Shown one piece after another: positions 1 to 7,235 of a DNA stretch of 11,568 nucleotides. The notes below the pieces were generated by a model. That model ran no database searches. It was not told the origin of the DNA and was given only the letters and a program-made list of their open reading frames with translations. How positions within the stretch are numbered: the first letter of the stretch is position 1; every line of letters starts with the position of its first letter. Source of the stretch: CAZTAR01 sp043813895 (GTDB taxonomy: Bacteria > Planctomycetota > Phycisphaerae > UBA1845 > UTPLA1); NCBI GenBank assembly GCA_043813895.1, contig JBDRKQ010000059.1, positions 1-11,568 on the forward strand, given 5' to 3'. A program made the translations under genes and the position numbers.

Positions 1-1
1 G

Positions 2-667
2 ATCGAATCGGGAACGGAAAGCAGCGGCACGATTACCATCGATTGCCTGAAGCCGGAGCCCTTGACCTTGGAAATCAGTGAGGTCAAAGGTGACTGGATC
101 AGCGCGCACGCATGGCAAGGCGAGACGCCATTTGAGTACGTCGTGACTGTCCACTGCGACGCCGGCGCGCCCTTGGGAGCGGTCAATGGGGAGATTGTCG
201 TTCGGGAACGAGACTCGGTTCGCCGTTTCGTCTTCCCTGTCCGTGGATTGGTGACCGGGCCTTTTAAGGCCGACCGCTCTTATCTTGTTGTCGAAGAGGC
301 GGGAGTCGAGTCCTCTTTGCTGCTCGATCTTCGCGACGAATACCGGCGGTTCGAGGATTTGGTAATCGATCGTGTTCCGCCCGGCTTAAGTGCGAGTGTT
401 GTGACGCAAAACGCGCGACAGATGCGCCTTGTTGTCCGATCCACTGCCGAGATCGGCCGACAGGATCGAGACCCAACGCGGGAGTCACCGGTGGTCAGAT
501 TGCGCGGATCAGTGGACGGCAGGACAGTCAGGTTTGGCGTGCGCGTGCATCTTGTTGACTCGCATGCCCTCAAGCGCCAGTGCGACGTATTCAATCCGAG
601 CCCCGAGCGCAAGCGCGGCGTATTCAATCCGAGCCCCGAGCGCAAGCGAGCGGGTCCGAAGAGCTAG
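2..667 (+). CDS. C-terminal part of a DUF1573-like protein (5' end outside window)
   Basis: The frame is open to the left edge (no stop from position 2), so this is the 3' part of a longer gene; the TTG at 62 is not a convincing start because upstream codons continue the same protein style (I-T-I-D-C-L-K-P-E-P). The visible 221 residues are rich in beta-strand pattern: a segment ending in FEYVVTVHC, then a strand-turn with G-x-V-N-G-E-I-V-V, then F-P-V-R-G-L-V-T-G-P, followed by a further beta domain. This resembles the second and third Ig-like repeats of planctomycete DUF1573 proteins, which are exported proteins of unknown function; I base that on pattern memory, not a search. The last 26 residues are encoded by a tandem dispersed repeat (VFNPSPERKRG twice) and probably are not part of the ancestral fold. 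It converges with the aminotransferase gene. Confidence 0.6.
   Translation: MESGTESSGTITIDCLKPEPLTLEISEVKGDWISAHAWQGETPFEYVVTVHCDAGAPLGAVNGEIVVRERDSVRRFVFPVRGLVTGPFKADRSYLVVEEAGVESSLLLDLRDEYRRFEDLVIDRVPPGLSASVVTQNARQMRLVVRSTAEIGRQDRDPTRESPVVRLRGSVDGRTVRFGVRVHLVDSHALKRQCDVFNPSPERKRGVFNPSPERKRAGPKS
586..651 (+). repeat. 33-bp tandem repeat, planctomycete SPERKRG-type, inside the 3' end of a gene
   Basis: Two head-to-tail copies with a 33-bp period (586-618 and 619-651) share their first 30 bases exactly, beginning CGTATTCAATCCGAGCCCCG. Because 33 is a multiple of three, both copies read in frame in the host gene as V-F-N-P-S-P-E-R-K-R-(G). Sequences translating as N-P-S-P-E-R-K-R-G or S-P-K-R-Q-R-G are familiar as scattered short elements in planctomycete genomes, usually in spacers or as odd protein tails. 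An inverted, diverged copy follows at 683-710. Confidence 0.85.
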
Positions 668-710
668 AGGTCATCCGAAGAGACCCCGCGCTGGCGCTTG
701 GGGCTCGGAT
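627..710. terminator. Repeat-built inverted repeat between convergent genes, possible bidirectional terminator
   Basis: Bases 683-710 are the reverse complement of the tandem repeat core at 594-621 with 25 of 28 positions identical. The nearer copy (627-656) can pair with 682-710 around a loop of about 25 bases that contains the TAG stop of the left-hand gene (665-667). The structure lies between the ends of two convergent genes, where a shared terminator would be expected. There is no run of T on either side, so it does not look like a classical intrinsic terminator; the inverted repeat is seen directly, the role is inferred. Confidence 0.5.
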
Positions 711-737
711 CAGCCTCACCGGTCATGTCACGGACGA

Positions 738-1643
738 TCACGACGAAAACATCTCTTCGCCCGACTTCGCATGGGCGCGGAAATCCTCGATGAGCTGTTT
801 TGTAATCCGGCCCGGGATGCCGTCGCCGATCGACCGTTTGTCGATCTCCGTCACCGGGCAGACCTCGGCCCCGGTCCCCGTGATGAACATCTCGTCGGCG
901 TAGTACAGATCCTGCCGGGTCAGCGTGCACTCCTCCGTCGGAATGCCGCGCTTCTGGGCCAGTCTGAGGATCAGCCGCCGGGTGATGCCCTCGAGTATCC
1001 CGCAGTGCGGACCAGGCGTGCGGAGCTTGCCGTTGCTGACGATGAAGAGGTTGTCGCCCGTACACTCGGCGACGTAGCCTTCCGGGTTCAGCATGACCGC
1101 CTCCAGACAGCCTGCGTCAATCGCCTCGATCTTGGCGAGGATGTTGTTCAGGTAGTTGAGGCTCTTGATCCGAGGCGACATCGCGTTGGGGTGGTTGCGT
1201 GTGGTGGAGGCCGTGATGACCTTCATGCCTTTTTCGTACATGATCGGATCGTACATGGCGATCGTCGAGACGATGGAGAAGACGATCGGCGGATCACAGC
1301 GGAAGGGGTGGATGCCCAGCGCACCGCTGCCTCTGGCGGCCACGAGTCGGATATAGCCGGAGTCGTGGACGTTGTTGGCCTTCATGCAGTCGCGCATGCC
1401 CTTGACCAGCGACTCCCTCGTCCAGGGGATCTCCATCCGGATGGCCTTAAGGCTCAACTCGAAACGCCGCATGTGCGCCGCGCACTCGAAGATCCGCCCG
1501 TGGTAGATGCGGATGCCCTCGAACACACCATCCCCGTAAAGCAGGCCATGCGAGAAGACGCTGACCTTCGCGTCCGCGAGGGGAACGATCTCGCCGTTCA
1601 TCCAGATTCTGAGGTTCGGGTTCGGTGTGTATTCGTCGCCCAT
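738..1643 (-). CDS. ilvE: Branched-chain amino acid aminotransferase
   Basis: This is a PLP-dependent fold-type IV transaminase that interconverts leucine, isoleucine and valine with their 2-oxo acids, using glutamate/2-oxoglutarate; it acts in the cytoplasm at the last step of branched-chain amino acid synthesis. The product has 301 residues, normal for the family. Visible hallmarks are the N-terminal S-H-G-L-L-Y-G-D-G-V-F-E-G-I-R (31-45), the PLP lysine K160 in RIKSLNYLNN, the cofactor-binding glutamate E193 in YVAECTGDNLF, the G-I-T-R segment, and ADEMFITGTGAEVCPV near the C-terminus. D-amino acid transaminase and aminodeoxychorismate lyase share the fold, but KSLNYLNN and the ADE-F-TGTAAE-like motif favour IlvE. 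I chose ATG 1643 over the longer frame starting at 1694 because GGAGG lies 8 bases upstream and the extra 17 residues are not family-like. It is the last of four - strand genes, 189 bases after the ATPase gene. Confidence 0.92.
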   Translation of the reverse strand: MGDEYTPNPNLRIWMNGEIVPLADAKVSVFSHGLLYGDGVFEGIRIYHGRIFECAAHMRRFELSLKAIRMEIPWTRESLVKGMRDCMKANNVHDSGYIRLVAARGSGALGIHPFRCDPPIVFSIVSTIAMYDPIMYEKGMKVITASTTRNHPNAMSPRIKSLNYLNNILAKIEAIDAGCLEAVMLNPEGYVAECTGDNLFIVSNGKLRTPGPHCGILEGITRRLILRLAQKRGIPTEECTLTRQDLYYADEMFITGTGAEVCPVTEIDKRSIGDGIPGRITKQLIEDFRAHAKSGEEMFSS

Positions 1644-1651
1644 GTGTCGTG

Positions 1652-1656
1652 CCTCC
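1652..1656 (-). promoter_or_regulatory. Ribosome binding site of ilvE
   Basis: On the - strand GGAGG stands 8 bases before ATG 1643. It decides the start in favour of the shorter, 301-residue product. Confidence 0.8.
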
Positions 1657-1760
1657 AGGACAGACCTGCATGCCGTGCGCGGGGGCCTCGGCACGCGAAA
1701 ATCAGATTACCGCATCCCAAGATTCGCTAAACCGGACGCCAGCCGCCAGCCGAGATTCCT

Positions 1761-1798
1761 CACACGTGTGTCCCCTCCCGCACACCGGACCCGTGCGG
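1761..1798. other. Palindromes in the spacer between the ABC ATPase gene and ilvE
   Basis: The 189-base spacer (1644-1832) holds no gene. It contains a perfect 10-bp palindrome CACACGTGTG at 1761-1770 and, next to it, a 6-bp stem CCGCAC/GTGCGG (1778-1783 with 1793-1798, 9-base loop). These could be an operator for ilvE or the end signal of the upstream ATPase gene; there is no T-run. Both sites are short enough to occur by chance in GC-rich DNA. Confidence 0.25.
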
Positions 1799-1832
1799 CT
1801 ACCTTGCCCGGCGTCTTCCGGGGATACCGCTT

Positions 1833-2648
1833 TCATTTTACCAGACCATCCATCAAACGCACCACCTCATCCGCTTCGCGTGCGAGGTCTCGATCGTGCG
1901 TCACCATCACGACGGTCTGGCCAATCTCATTTAACCCCTTTAGCAGACTAAAGATACCGCGACCTGTGCTCGCGTCCAGGTTCCCGGTCGGCTCGTCGGC
2001 AAAGAGCACCTCCGGCTCGTTCATCAGCGCCCGTGCGATGGCCACACGCTGGCGCTCCCCGCCGGACAGCTCGTTGGGGCGGTGCCGCAGCCGGTCGCTC
2101 AGCCCGACTCTTGCGAGCAATTCGTGTGCCCGAGCCGCACTCTCACCCCGCCGGGTCAGCCACCCGCCGATCGAACGGCCCACCATCTGCGGCAACAACA
2201 CGTTCTCCAGCACGTCGAACTCGGGCAGCAGGTGATAGAACTGGAACACGAAGCCGAACGCCGAATTCAAGAATCGATTCCGGCGGGCCGCCATCTGCCG
2301 AAGGTTGGCCGGCGGCGGCTCCGTGGTGGTCGCTGCCCCCTGTTTCGGCGACTGGGCCTCTGCAGCCTCGCCCCCCGCGACTAGCGCGTCATGGCTCGTG
2401 GGGACGTCGCGGATGCCCTCGGGCTCGAAGATGGACTGTCCGCGATAGAAAACCTGCCCGCGCTGGGGGACGTCTAGCCCGCTCATGACGTGCAACAGCG
2501 TGCTCTTACCGCTTCCGCTGGTGCCGGTGATCGCGACGAGCTGGCCGGGCTTAATGCTCAGGTTCACCCCGCGCAGGACCGGCAGCAGGGTGCGACCCAG
2601 TACATAGCTCTTACGGATCTTCACGCAACGTAATAGCGGTTCAGACAT
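1833..2648 (-). CDS. lolD: ABC transporter ATP-binding protein, LolD/MacB family
   Basis: This is the cytoplasmic ATPase subunit that powers the adjacent FtsX-type permease. The 271-residue product shows the full set of motifs: Walker A GTSGSGKST (42-50), Q-loop Q136 in FVFQFYHLLPEFDVLENV, signature LSGGERQRVAIARAL (194-208), Walker B VLFADEP (214-220), D-loop NLD (223-225) and switch histidine H251 in VMVTHDRDLA. FQFYHLLPEF matches the LolD subfamily (lipoprotein release from the inner membrane). It is about 40 residues longer than typical LolD because of a low-complexity A/T/E/P/Q-rich insert at roughly 74-118, between Walker A and the Q-loop. ATG 2648 is preferred over the frame's earlier start at 2834, since GGAAGG lies 6 bases upstream and the longer frame would run into the permease gene. 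It follows the permease stop by 62 bases. Lipoprotein release is the likely role; MacB-like export is the alternative. Confidence 0.9.
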   Translation of the reverse strand: MSEPLLRCVKIRKSYVLGRTLLPVLRGVNLSIKPGQLVAITGTSGSGKSTLLHVMSGLDVPQRGQVFYRGQSIFEPEGIRDVPTSHDALVAGGEAAEAQSPKQGAATTTEPPPANLRQMAARRNRFLNSAFGFVFQFYHLLPEFDVLENVLLPQMVGRSIGGWLTRRGESAARAHELLARVGLSDRLRHRPNELSGGERQRVAIARALMNEPEVLFADEPTGNLDASTGRGIFSLLKGLNEIGQTVVMVTHDRDLAREADEVVRLMDGLVK

Positions 2649-2654
2649 CGGTCG

Positions 2655-2660
2655 CCTTCC
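2655..2660 (-). promoter_or_regulatory. Ribosome binding site of the LolD-type ATPase gene
   Basis: GGAAGG on the - strand stands 6 bases before ATG 2648 and supports that start over an in-frame one upstream that would overlap the permease gene. Confidence 0.6.
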
Positions 2661-2710
2661 GCTCGAGACGGCCAATCGGCCGCCGATCACTACCCATTCA
2701 TCGCCGCCGG

Positions 2711-5392
2711 CTACTCGTACCGCAGCGATTCCACCGGCCAGGTCCTGCTGGCTCTCAGCGCCGGAAGCGTCGCGCCGAGGATCGAGGCCAATACCGCCAG
2801 GATGCCGATCCAGATCACCTCCGCCCACTTCCATTGGTCGGGGATCTTGTCAAAGGAGTACGTCTCCGGACTCCACACCCGCCAATCGGGATTCAGCCGT
2901 GCGAGCCATTCCTGGACATCGTTGATGTGCTCGACAAACGTCGTCCCCAACAGCGCCCCGAGCACGCACCCGACAAGCCCGATCGCCCCGCCGTATGCCA
3001 GGAAGACGGCCGCGACGCCCTCCGCACTACCGCCCACGCTCTTGATAATGCCGATGTCCCGCGTCTTCTCCTGCACAATCATGTAGAAAATGCAGAGGAT
3101 CAGGAACACCGCCACGACGCTGATCACGCCGAACATGATCAGGACGAGGAACTTCTCTTTCTCGATCGCCGAGATAAAGTCCCGCTGCATTTCTTCCCAC
3201 GTCTGTACGTCCACCTGCGCCATCATCAGGTCTTCAAGATGATCGGACGGCGCCTCGCGCCGGAGGGTTTCCCAGACCTCCATGATCTGCCGCTTCTTCG
3301 CCTGCAATACCGGCTTCGTGTCACCGAAGGGTCGGCTCAGCTTGACTTGGATTTGACCGCACCTGGCACTGGCCATCCCCGAGCCGTCCGCCCGCTGCAT
3401 CGCCTCCATCGACAACAAACGCTGCAATTCGTCGAAGTCCACGTACACGTTCATCGTATCGATTTCATGGATGCCTGTTCGCGAATCATCCACGTAGCGG
3501 AACATCGGCTTGGGGGGCGGTTCCGGGCTGACGTCTCCGCCGCGCGTCAACGGCAGCACCGTCAAGTAACACGGCTCGCCGCGCGGATACTCCTCGCTGC
3601 GTCGGTATTCGCCGGACGGCATCCGGCGGGCCATGATGTCGCGCCCGATGATGATGCCCGGAAACGCCGGCCCCCGAAAGCCGGGGGCAAGGCCGAGCTC
3701 GGAAGACATCTCGAAGACGCCCGGCCCGCGGTAGGACTCGTTCGGGACCCGACCGAATCGGCTTTCTTCCTCGGCCCGCTCTTCTTCCGGCAGGCCCCCC
3801 AGGTACGTCTGGTAGCGCCGGTCCATGTCGCCGGGCAATACAGCGATATCGTCCTTGTTAAAGCCGTACACCGGTTGCTCTTGCGGCGTCAGGACCGTGC
3901 CGCCGAACCGGTTGTTATAGAAAAGGTTCTTGCCGAATTCGTTGACCCGGACGTATTCGTCCAGCCGGACGCCCCAGATACTAACCGCCTTGGTCTTCTT
4001 GGTGCGCGGGAATTGCAGGATGCCGAACGTGTGGATCAGCGGTGTCGCTTGCTCCACGATCGGCCGGCCCGTGGTCTCGTCCCGCAACTCACCGATTCGC
4101 TTGATGTATTCCTCGTAATAGGGGAAGCCCTGAAGCCCGCCGTCAACGACGAGATCGCCCAACAGGCCGTGCGCCCTGGCGCGAATACTGTCCACGAATC
4201 CGCCCATCACGCTGATGACGATGATCATCATCGCCACGCACAGCGTGACGGCCCCGACAGAGAAAAACGCGATTCGCTTCCGCTGCAAGAGCCGAGACGC
4301 CAGAAACGCCACGTAATACCGCGGCCAGCCTAGGAACGGACTGATCCGCCACGCAAGCCACCAAACGAAGAGGACAACGCCCACAATCGCGAGCCAAAGA
4401 CCCGCGTTGAACAGATACCATTCCGGCCGAGCATACGCGCGATAATCGAAGCCGAACAACGTCTCAGGGGAAAGCCACGCCGCCGGGCTCAACAGGGAGA
4501 AGGTCCACGACGGAACCTCATCCTCGTAGTAGAAGCTGCTGTAGGCCGTGTTGGAGATCCAGGTTGCCAGCAGGTAAATCGCACCGGTCGCGGCAACCGT
4601 GCGGAGCACAAACCACGAGAATCTCATCCGGTGACATTTCAATAGGACGAACGTCCCCGGCCACCGCACAAACAGCAATACCGCAAAGAGCAGCGGACCT
4701 AGCAACAACTGGCTGTGGTCCAACCCGTCCCTGGCTACCTCCTTAGGTATGAAGAACCACGGCAATCCCGCCAGCCGCCAGCACATTGTGTTCGGCAGGT
4801 TGAGAAAAAGGTACTCGTCGTCCTCCAAATCTTCCAACACTGATACCCACTGGGGATGAACCTCTTCCTTGCCGTCTTTCAGTTGCTGGATCAACTCGCG
4901 GCGGCGCTCCTGCATGTCCGGCGGCATCTGTCCGAGGGGGCGCGGCCGCGTGACGTGCTGAACGAAGGCCTCGCGACCCTCCAGAGGTTTGCCGATGAGG
5001 CTCAGCCCCATCGCCGCGTTCAGACAAGTGACGATCGTCCACAGCGTCGCCAGCGCCCACACCAGGCCGCACGCGAATGCAACCGGCGATCGCTCGACGC
5101 CGGCCTGCCAACGGCCCAGCCAACGCAGCATCCGGCCCGACAGAAGGACGAACCAAATTGCCAGGTGGACCGCCGTCGCAAGCGGCGCCGCTGCCAGCAC
5201 CGGCACTGCCAGGAGCACCATCTGCAACCAGCTCAACGTGATCGGCCGCCGCGCGATCCGCGCGACCGACGCCTCGATGACAATGTAGAAGGCACCGCCC
5301 AGGAGGTTCGAAAAACCGAGGAACAGGATGTACGCCGGCACCGCGATCGGCGCCAACAACGTGAACAGAATAACGATCAGCCGCGATTGCAC
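2711..5392 (-). CDS. FtsX/LolC-type ABC permease with long multi-helix N-terminal extension
   Basis: This is the membrane subunit partner of the downstream ATPase. Residues about 366-893 form the standard MacB/LolC layout: a first core helix (373-398, ending MGGFVDSIRARAHGLLGDLVVDG), a large periplasmic domain (about 400-745), then three helices (748-774, 793-819, 856-880) with the FtsX-like stretch QEKTRDIGIIKSVGGS (775-789) and the ending ALRASRTWPVESLRYE. LolC/LolE proteins are usually near 400 residues; this one has 893. The added N-terminus (1-365) carries about six predicted helices (6-33, 57-86, 106-132, 229-250, 261-281, 331-350) with a soluble charged stretch at 134-225. The periplasmic domain is also long. 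GTG 5392 is the start: an in-frame TAG lies two codons upstream and AAGGA stands 7 bases before it. The gene lies between lysS and lolD. Lipoprotein release is likely but inferred; the substrate is unknown. Confidence 0.88.
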   Translation of the reverse strand: MQSRLIVILFTLLAPIAVPAYILFLGFSNLLGGAFYIVIEASVARIARRPITLSWLQMVLLAVPVLAAAPLATAVHLAIWFVLLSGRMLRWLGRWQAGVERSPVAFACGLVWALATLWTIVTCLNAAMGLSLIGKPLEGREAFVQHVTRPRPLGQMPPDMQERRRELIQQLKDGKEEVHPQWVSVLEDLEDDEYLFLNLPNTMCWRLAGLPWFFIPKEVARDGLDHSQLLLGPLLFAVLLFVRWPGTFVLLKCHRMRFSWFVLRTVAATGAIYLLATWISNTAYSSFYYEDEVPSWTFSLLSPAAWLSPETLFGFDYRAYARPEWYLFNAGLWLAIVGVVLFVWWLAWRISPFLGWPRYYVAFLASRLLQRKRIAFFSVGAVTLCVAMMIIVISVMGGFVDSIRARAHGLLGDLVVDGGLQGFPYYEEYIKRIGELRDETTGRPIVEQATPLIHTFGILQFPRTKKTKAVSIWGVRLDEYVRVNEFGKNLFYNNRFGGTVLTPQEQPVYGFNKDDIAVLPGDMDRRYQTYLGGLPEEERAEEESRFGRVPNESYRGPGVFEMSSELGLAPGFRGPAFPGIIIGRDIMARRMPSGEYRRSEEYPRGEPCYLTVLPLTRGGDVSPEPPPKPMFRYVDDSRTGIHEIDTMNVYVDFDELQRLLSMEAMQRADGSGMASARCGQIQVKLSRPFGDTKPVLQAKKRQIMEVWETLRREAPSDHLEDLMMAQVDVQTWEEMQRDFISAIEKEKFLVLIMFGVISVVAVFLILCIFYMIVQEKTRDIGIIKSVGGSAEGVAAVFLAYGGAIGLVGCVLGALLGTTFVEHINDVQEWLARLNPDWRVWSPETYSFDKIPDQWKWAEVIWIGILAVLASILGATLPALRASRTWPVESLRYE

Positions 5393-5399
5393 GCGCTAT

Positions 5400-5404
5400 T
5401 CCTT
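5400..5404 (-). promoter_or_regulatory. Ribosome binding site of the permease gene (GTG start)
   Basis: AAGGA on the - strand lies 7 bases before GTG 5392. With an in-frame TAG at 5396-5398 it fixes the non-ATG start. Confidence 0.65.
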
Positions 5405-5434
5405 AAGTAGTCCGAACATCGTGTTTCCCGGGCC

Positions 5435-5520
5435 GAGGAGCCGCGGACTTCAGTCCGCGCGGCGCCTCGAATACACCTGGGTCTTCCCGGCTCCGCACGG
5501 ACTGAAGTCCGTGGCTCCTC
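5435..5520. repeat. REP-like inverted repeat between lysS and the permease gene
   Basis: Two 32-base arms (5435-5466 and 5489-5520) are reverse complements with three mismatches, around a 22-base loop. Each arm has at its core a smaller palindrome, CGGACT-TC-AGTCCG on the left and CGGACT-GA-AGTCCG on the right, so the element can fold as one long hairpin or two short ones. The sequence GGACTTCAGTCC next to GAGGAGCC is of a kind found as dispersed copies in many bacterial genomes. It sits in the 151-base spacer between two same-strand genes and could weaken or end transcription after lysS or protect the mRNA 3' end; no T-run follows it. Confidence 0.8.
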
Positions 5521-5543
5521 TCAGCGCGGGAGACGGACGTTGT

Positions 5544-7031
5544 TCATCTCGGCCGCTGCAACGGAAACAGAATCACGTCACGAATGCTCGGCGAGTTCGT
5601 CAGCAGCATGACCAGCCGATCGATCCCGACGCCGAGCCCGCCCGCCGGCGGCATGCCGTACTCCAGGGCCGTCAGAAAGTCATCATCCATCACCCGCATC
5701 GTCTCGTCGCCTTCGCCCCGCACCTGGGCGCTGAGGGTCTCTCGCTGCACAGCCGGGTCGTTCAACTCGGTGTAGGCGTTGCCCAACTCCATGCCCGCCG
5801 CGAACGCCTCGAACCGAAGGGCCAGCGACGGGTCGTCGCTCTTTCTACGCGTCAACGGGCACAACGCCGCGGGGTATTCGATCACGAACTGCGGCTGAAC
5901 CAGCTTGTCCTCTACGGTTGCTTCAAAGACCCTGTTCGCTGCGACCGCATCATCCATGTTCGCGACGTCGATACCGAGCGTTTTCGCCTTTGCACGCACC
6001 GCCGCCGTGTCGGTCAGTGCGACGCCCGCGTGCTCCAGCAATAGGTCGCTGTATGTGTGACGTGGCCACGGCGGTGTGAAATCCAGTTCGCGTTCACTGA
6101 ACGTGCGTCTGTTACCGTGATCACCGTCCGGGCCGGGGATGGCCCGGCTCGCCAGCGTCTCGATACAGTTCGACACGATGCCTTCCACGATTACCATCAT
6201 GTCGGTCAGATCGCCGTAGGCCTGGTAGCACTCCAGCATCGTGAACTCGGGATTGTGACGGGGGCTGATCCCCTCGTTCCGGAAGTTCCGATTGATCTCG
6301 AAGACCCGCTCCATTCCGCCGACCAGCAGCCGCTTGAGATACAACTCCGGCGAGATCCGCATAAACAGGTCCATGTCCAGGGTGTTGTGGTGTGTGGTGA
6401 ACGGCCGCGCTGCCGCACCGCCGTAGACCGGCTGGAGCATCGGCGTCTCCACCTCCAGGAAACCCATCCCGCGCATGTAGGTTCGGATCGCGTCGATCAT
6501 CCGGCTCCGCGCCTTGAAGGTCCGCATCACCTCGGGATTTGAGAACAAGTCCACGTACCGCTGCCGATGCCGCGCGTCGACGTCTTGCAGGCCGTGCCAT
6601 TTCTCCGGCGGCGGGCGAAGGCTCTTGCACAGCATCGTGATCGCATCACCCCAGACGGTGATCTCCTCAGTCTTCGTCCGCCCCAACGCGCCGTCCACGC
6701 CGATGATGTCGCCCAAGTCGAGCAGCTTCACCACCGCCCAGCCGTCCGGGCCGATTTGCCGCTTGGACAGCCCGATTTGCAGATCGCCTGACGAATCCCG
6801 AATCGTCAGGAACGCCAACTTGCCCATCACCCGCCGCAGCACGAGTCGGCCCGCCACGCGAGCCCGGGCGCCATCGTCCGTCTGCCCAGGCTCGATGCCG
6901 AGTGATGTGACTCGATCTCGTGTCTCGGCATTGGACACGACGGCTTCAAACCGGCTCCCGTAGGGGAGGCGGCCCATCGCAGCCAGTTGTTCCAGTTTCT
7001 TGCACCGATCTTCGTAGTACTGGTCAGCCAT
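5544..7031 (-). CDS. lysS: Lysyl-tRNA synthetase, class II
   Basis: The enzyme attaches lysine to tRNA-Lys with ATP in the cytoplasm. The 495-residue length fits bacterial LysS. An N-terminal OB-fold anticodon-binding domain covers about 57-145 (VAGRLVLRRVMGKLAFLTIRD). The class II catalytic core follows: motif 1 region with MRGMGFLEVETPML (186-199), motif 2 with FRNEGISPRHNPEFTMLECY (250-269), and motif 3 GLGVGIDRLVMLL (465-477) followed by SIRDVILFP (482-490). The start ATG 7031 gives the usual N-terminal helix (RCKKLEQLAAMGRLPYG), but there is no clear Shine-Dalgarno sequence before it. The gene is first in the - strand cluster, upstream of the ABC permease, and divergent from the sigma factor gene. 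AsnRS and AspRS are relatives, but the motif 3 and C-terminal sequence are LysS-like. Confidence 0.96.
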   Translation of the reverse strand: MADQYYEDRCKKLEQLAAMGRLPYGSRFEAVVSNAETRDRVTSLGIEPGQTDDGARARVAGRLVLRRVMGKLAFLTIRDSSGDLQIGLSKRQIGPDGWAVVKLLDLGDIIGVDGALGRTKTEEITVWGDAITMLCKSLRPPPEKWHGLQDVDARHRQRYVDLFSNPEVMRTFKARSRMIDAIRTYMRGMGFLEVETPMLQPVYGGAAARPFTTHHNTLDMDLFMRISPELYLKRLLVGGMERVFEINRNFRNEGISPRHNPEFTMLECYQAYGDLTDMMVIVEGIVSNCIETLASRAIPGPDGDHGNRRTFSERELDFTPPWPRHTYSDLLLEHAGVALTDTAAVRAKAKTLGIDVANMDDAVAANRVFEATVEDKLVQPQFVIEYPAALCPLTRRKSDDPSLALRFEAFAAGMELGNAYTELNDPAVQRETLSAQVRGEGDETMRVMDDDFLTALEYGMPPAGGLGVGIDRLVMLLTNSPSIRDVILFPLQRPR

Positions 7032-7100
7032 TCGTCAAAGTCGTCCGGATGATTCGCCTGCGTCCGCACCGGCGGCGTTCAGCCCGCCTCACGTGGCGAC

Positions 7101-7129
7101 ATGCTATTCGCCAGGCCGTTCTTGTTCAA
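7101..7129 (-). promoter_or_regulatory. Candidate sigma-70-type promoter for lysS
   Basis: Reading the - strand, TTGAAC (7129-7124) and TAGCAT (7106-7101) are separated by 17 bases; each matches four of six consensus positions. A transcript would start near 7094, giving a leader of about 60 bases before ATG 7031. This is a pattern match only. Confidence 0.35.
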
Positions 7130-7167
7130 TGTCGCCGTTATAGGACGACCTGACTTTGGAATCCGGC

Positions 7168-7197
7168 TTGACTTGTGGCCTGTCCGTCAGCGCTAAT
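7168..7197 (+). promoter_or_regulatory. Candidate sigma-70-type promoter for the ECF sigma factor gene
   Basis: TTGACT (7168-7173, five of six consensus bases) and GCTAAT (7192-7197, four of six) are separated by 18 bases, about 40 bases before ATG 7236. I saw no clear ECF-type -35 GGAAC box, so there is no sequence support for autoregulation. Confidence 0.4.
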
Positions 7198-7235
7198 CGT
7201 GGGGAATACGATTCAGCAAGCCGGTGTTTTACTTT

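Noticed and set aside
586..710. Possible CRISPR array
   Set aside because: There are only two direct copies with no spacer between them, and the copies are coding and of a known dispersed repeat type.
429..1730. A 433-codon open frame on the + strand across ilvE
   Set aside because: It lies antisense to a clear aminotransferase gene, is Arg/Asp/His-rich without any domain, and starts inside another gene. It is a typical GC-rich shadow frame.
2649..2834. The 62-residue upstream extension of the ATPase frame
   Set aside because: It would overlap the end of the permease gene by over 120 bases and is not ABC-like; the ATG at 2648 has its own ribosome binding site.
2834..4333. A 499-codon open frame on the + strand across the permease gene
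   Set aside because: It is antisense to the permease, full of Arg/His/Asp runs, and has no recognisable domain or ribosome binding site; the permease frame shows convincing helices and family motifs.
7032..7235. Possible tRNA, T-box or riboswitch between lysS and the sigma factor gene
   Set aside because: I could not find a cloverleaf, a T-box consensus or a lysine riboswitch core; only weak promoter-like hexamers are visible.
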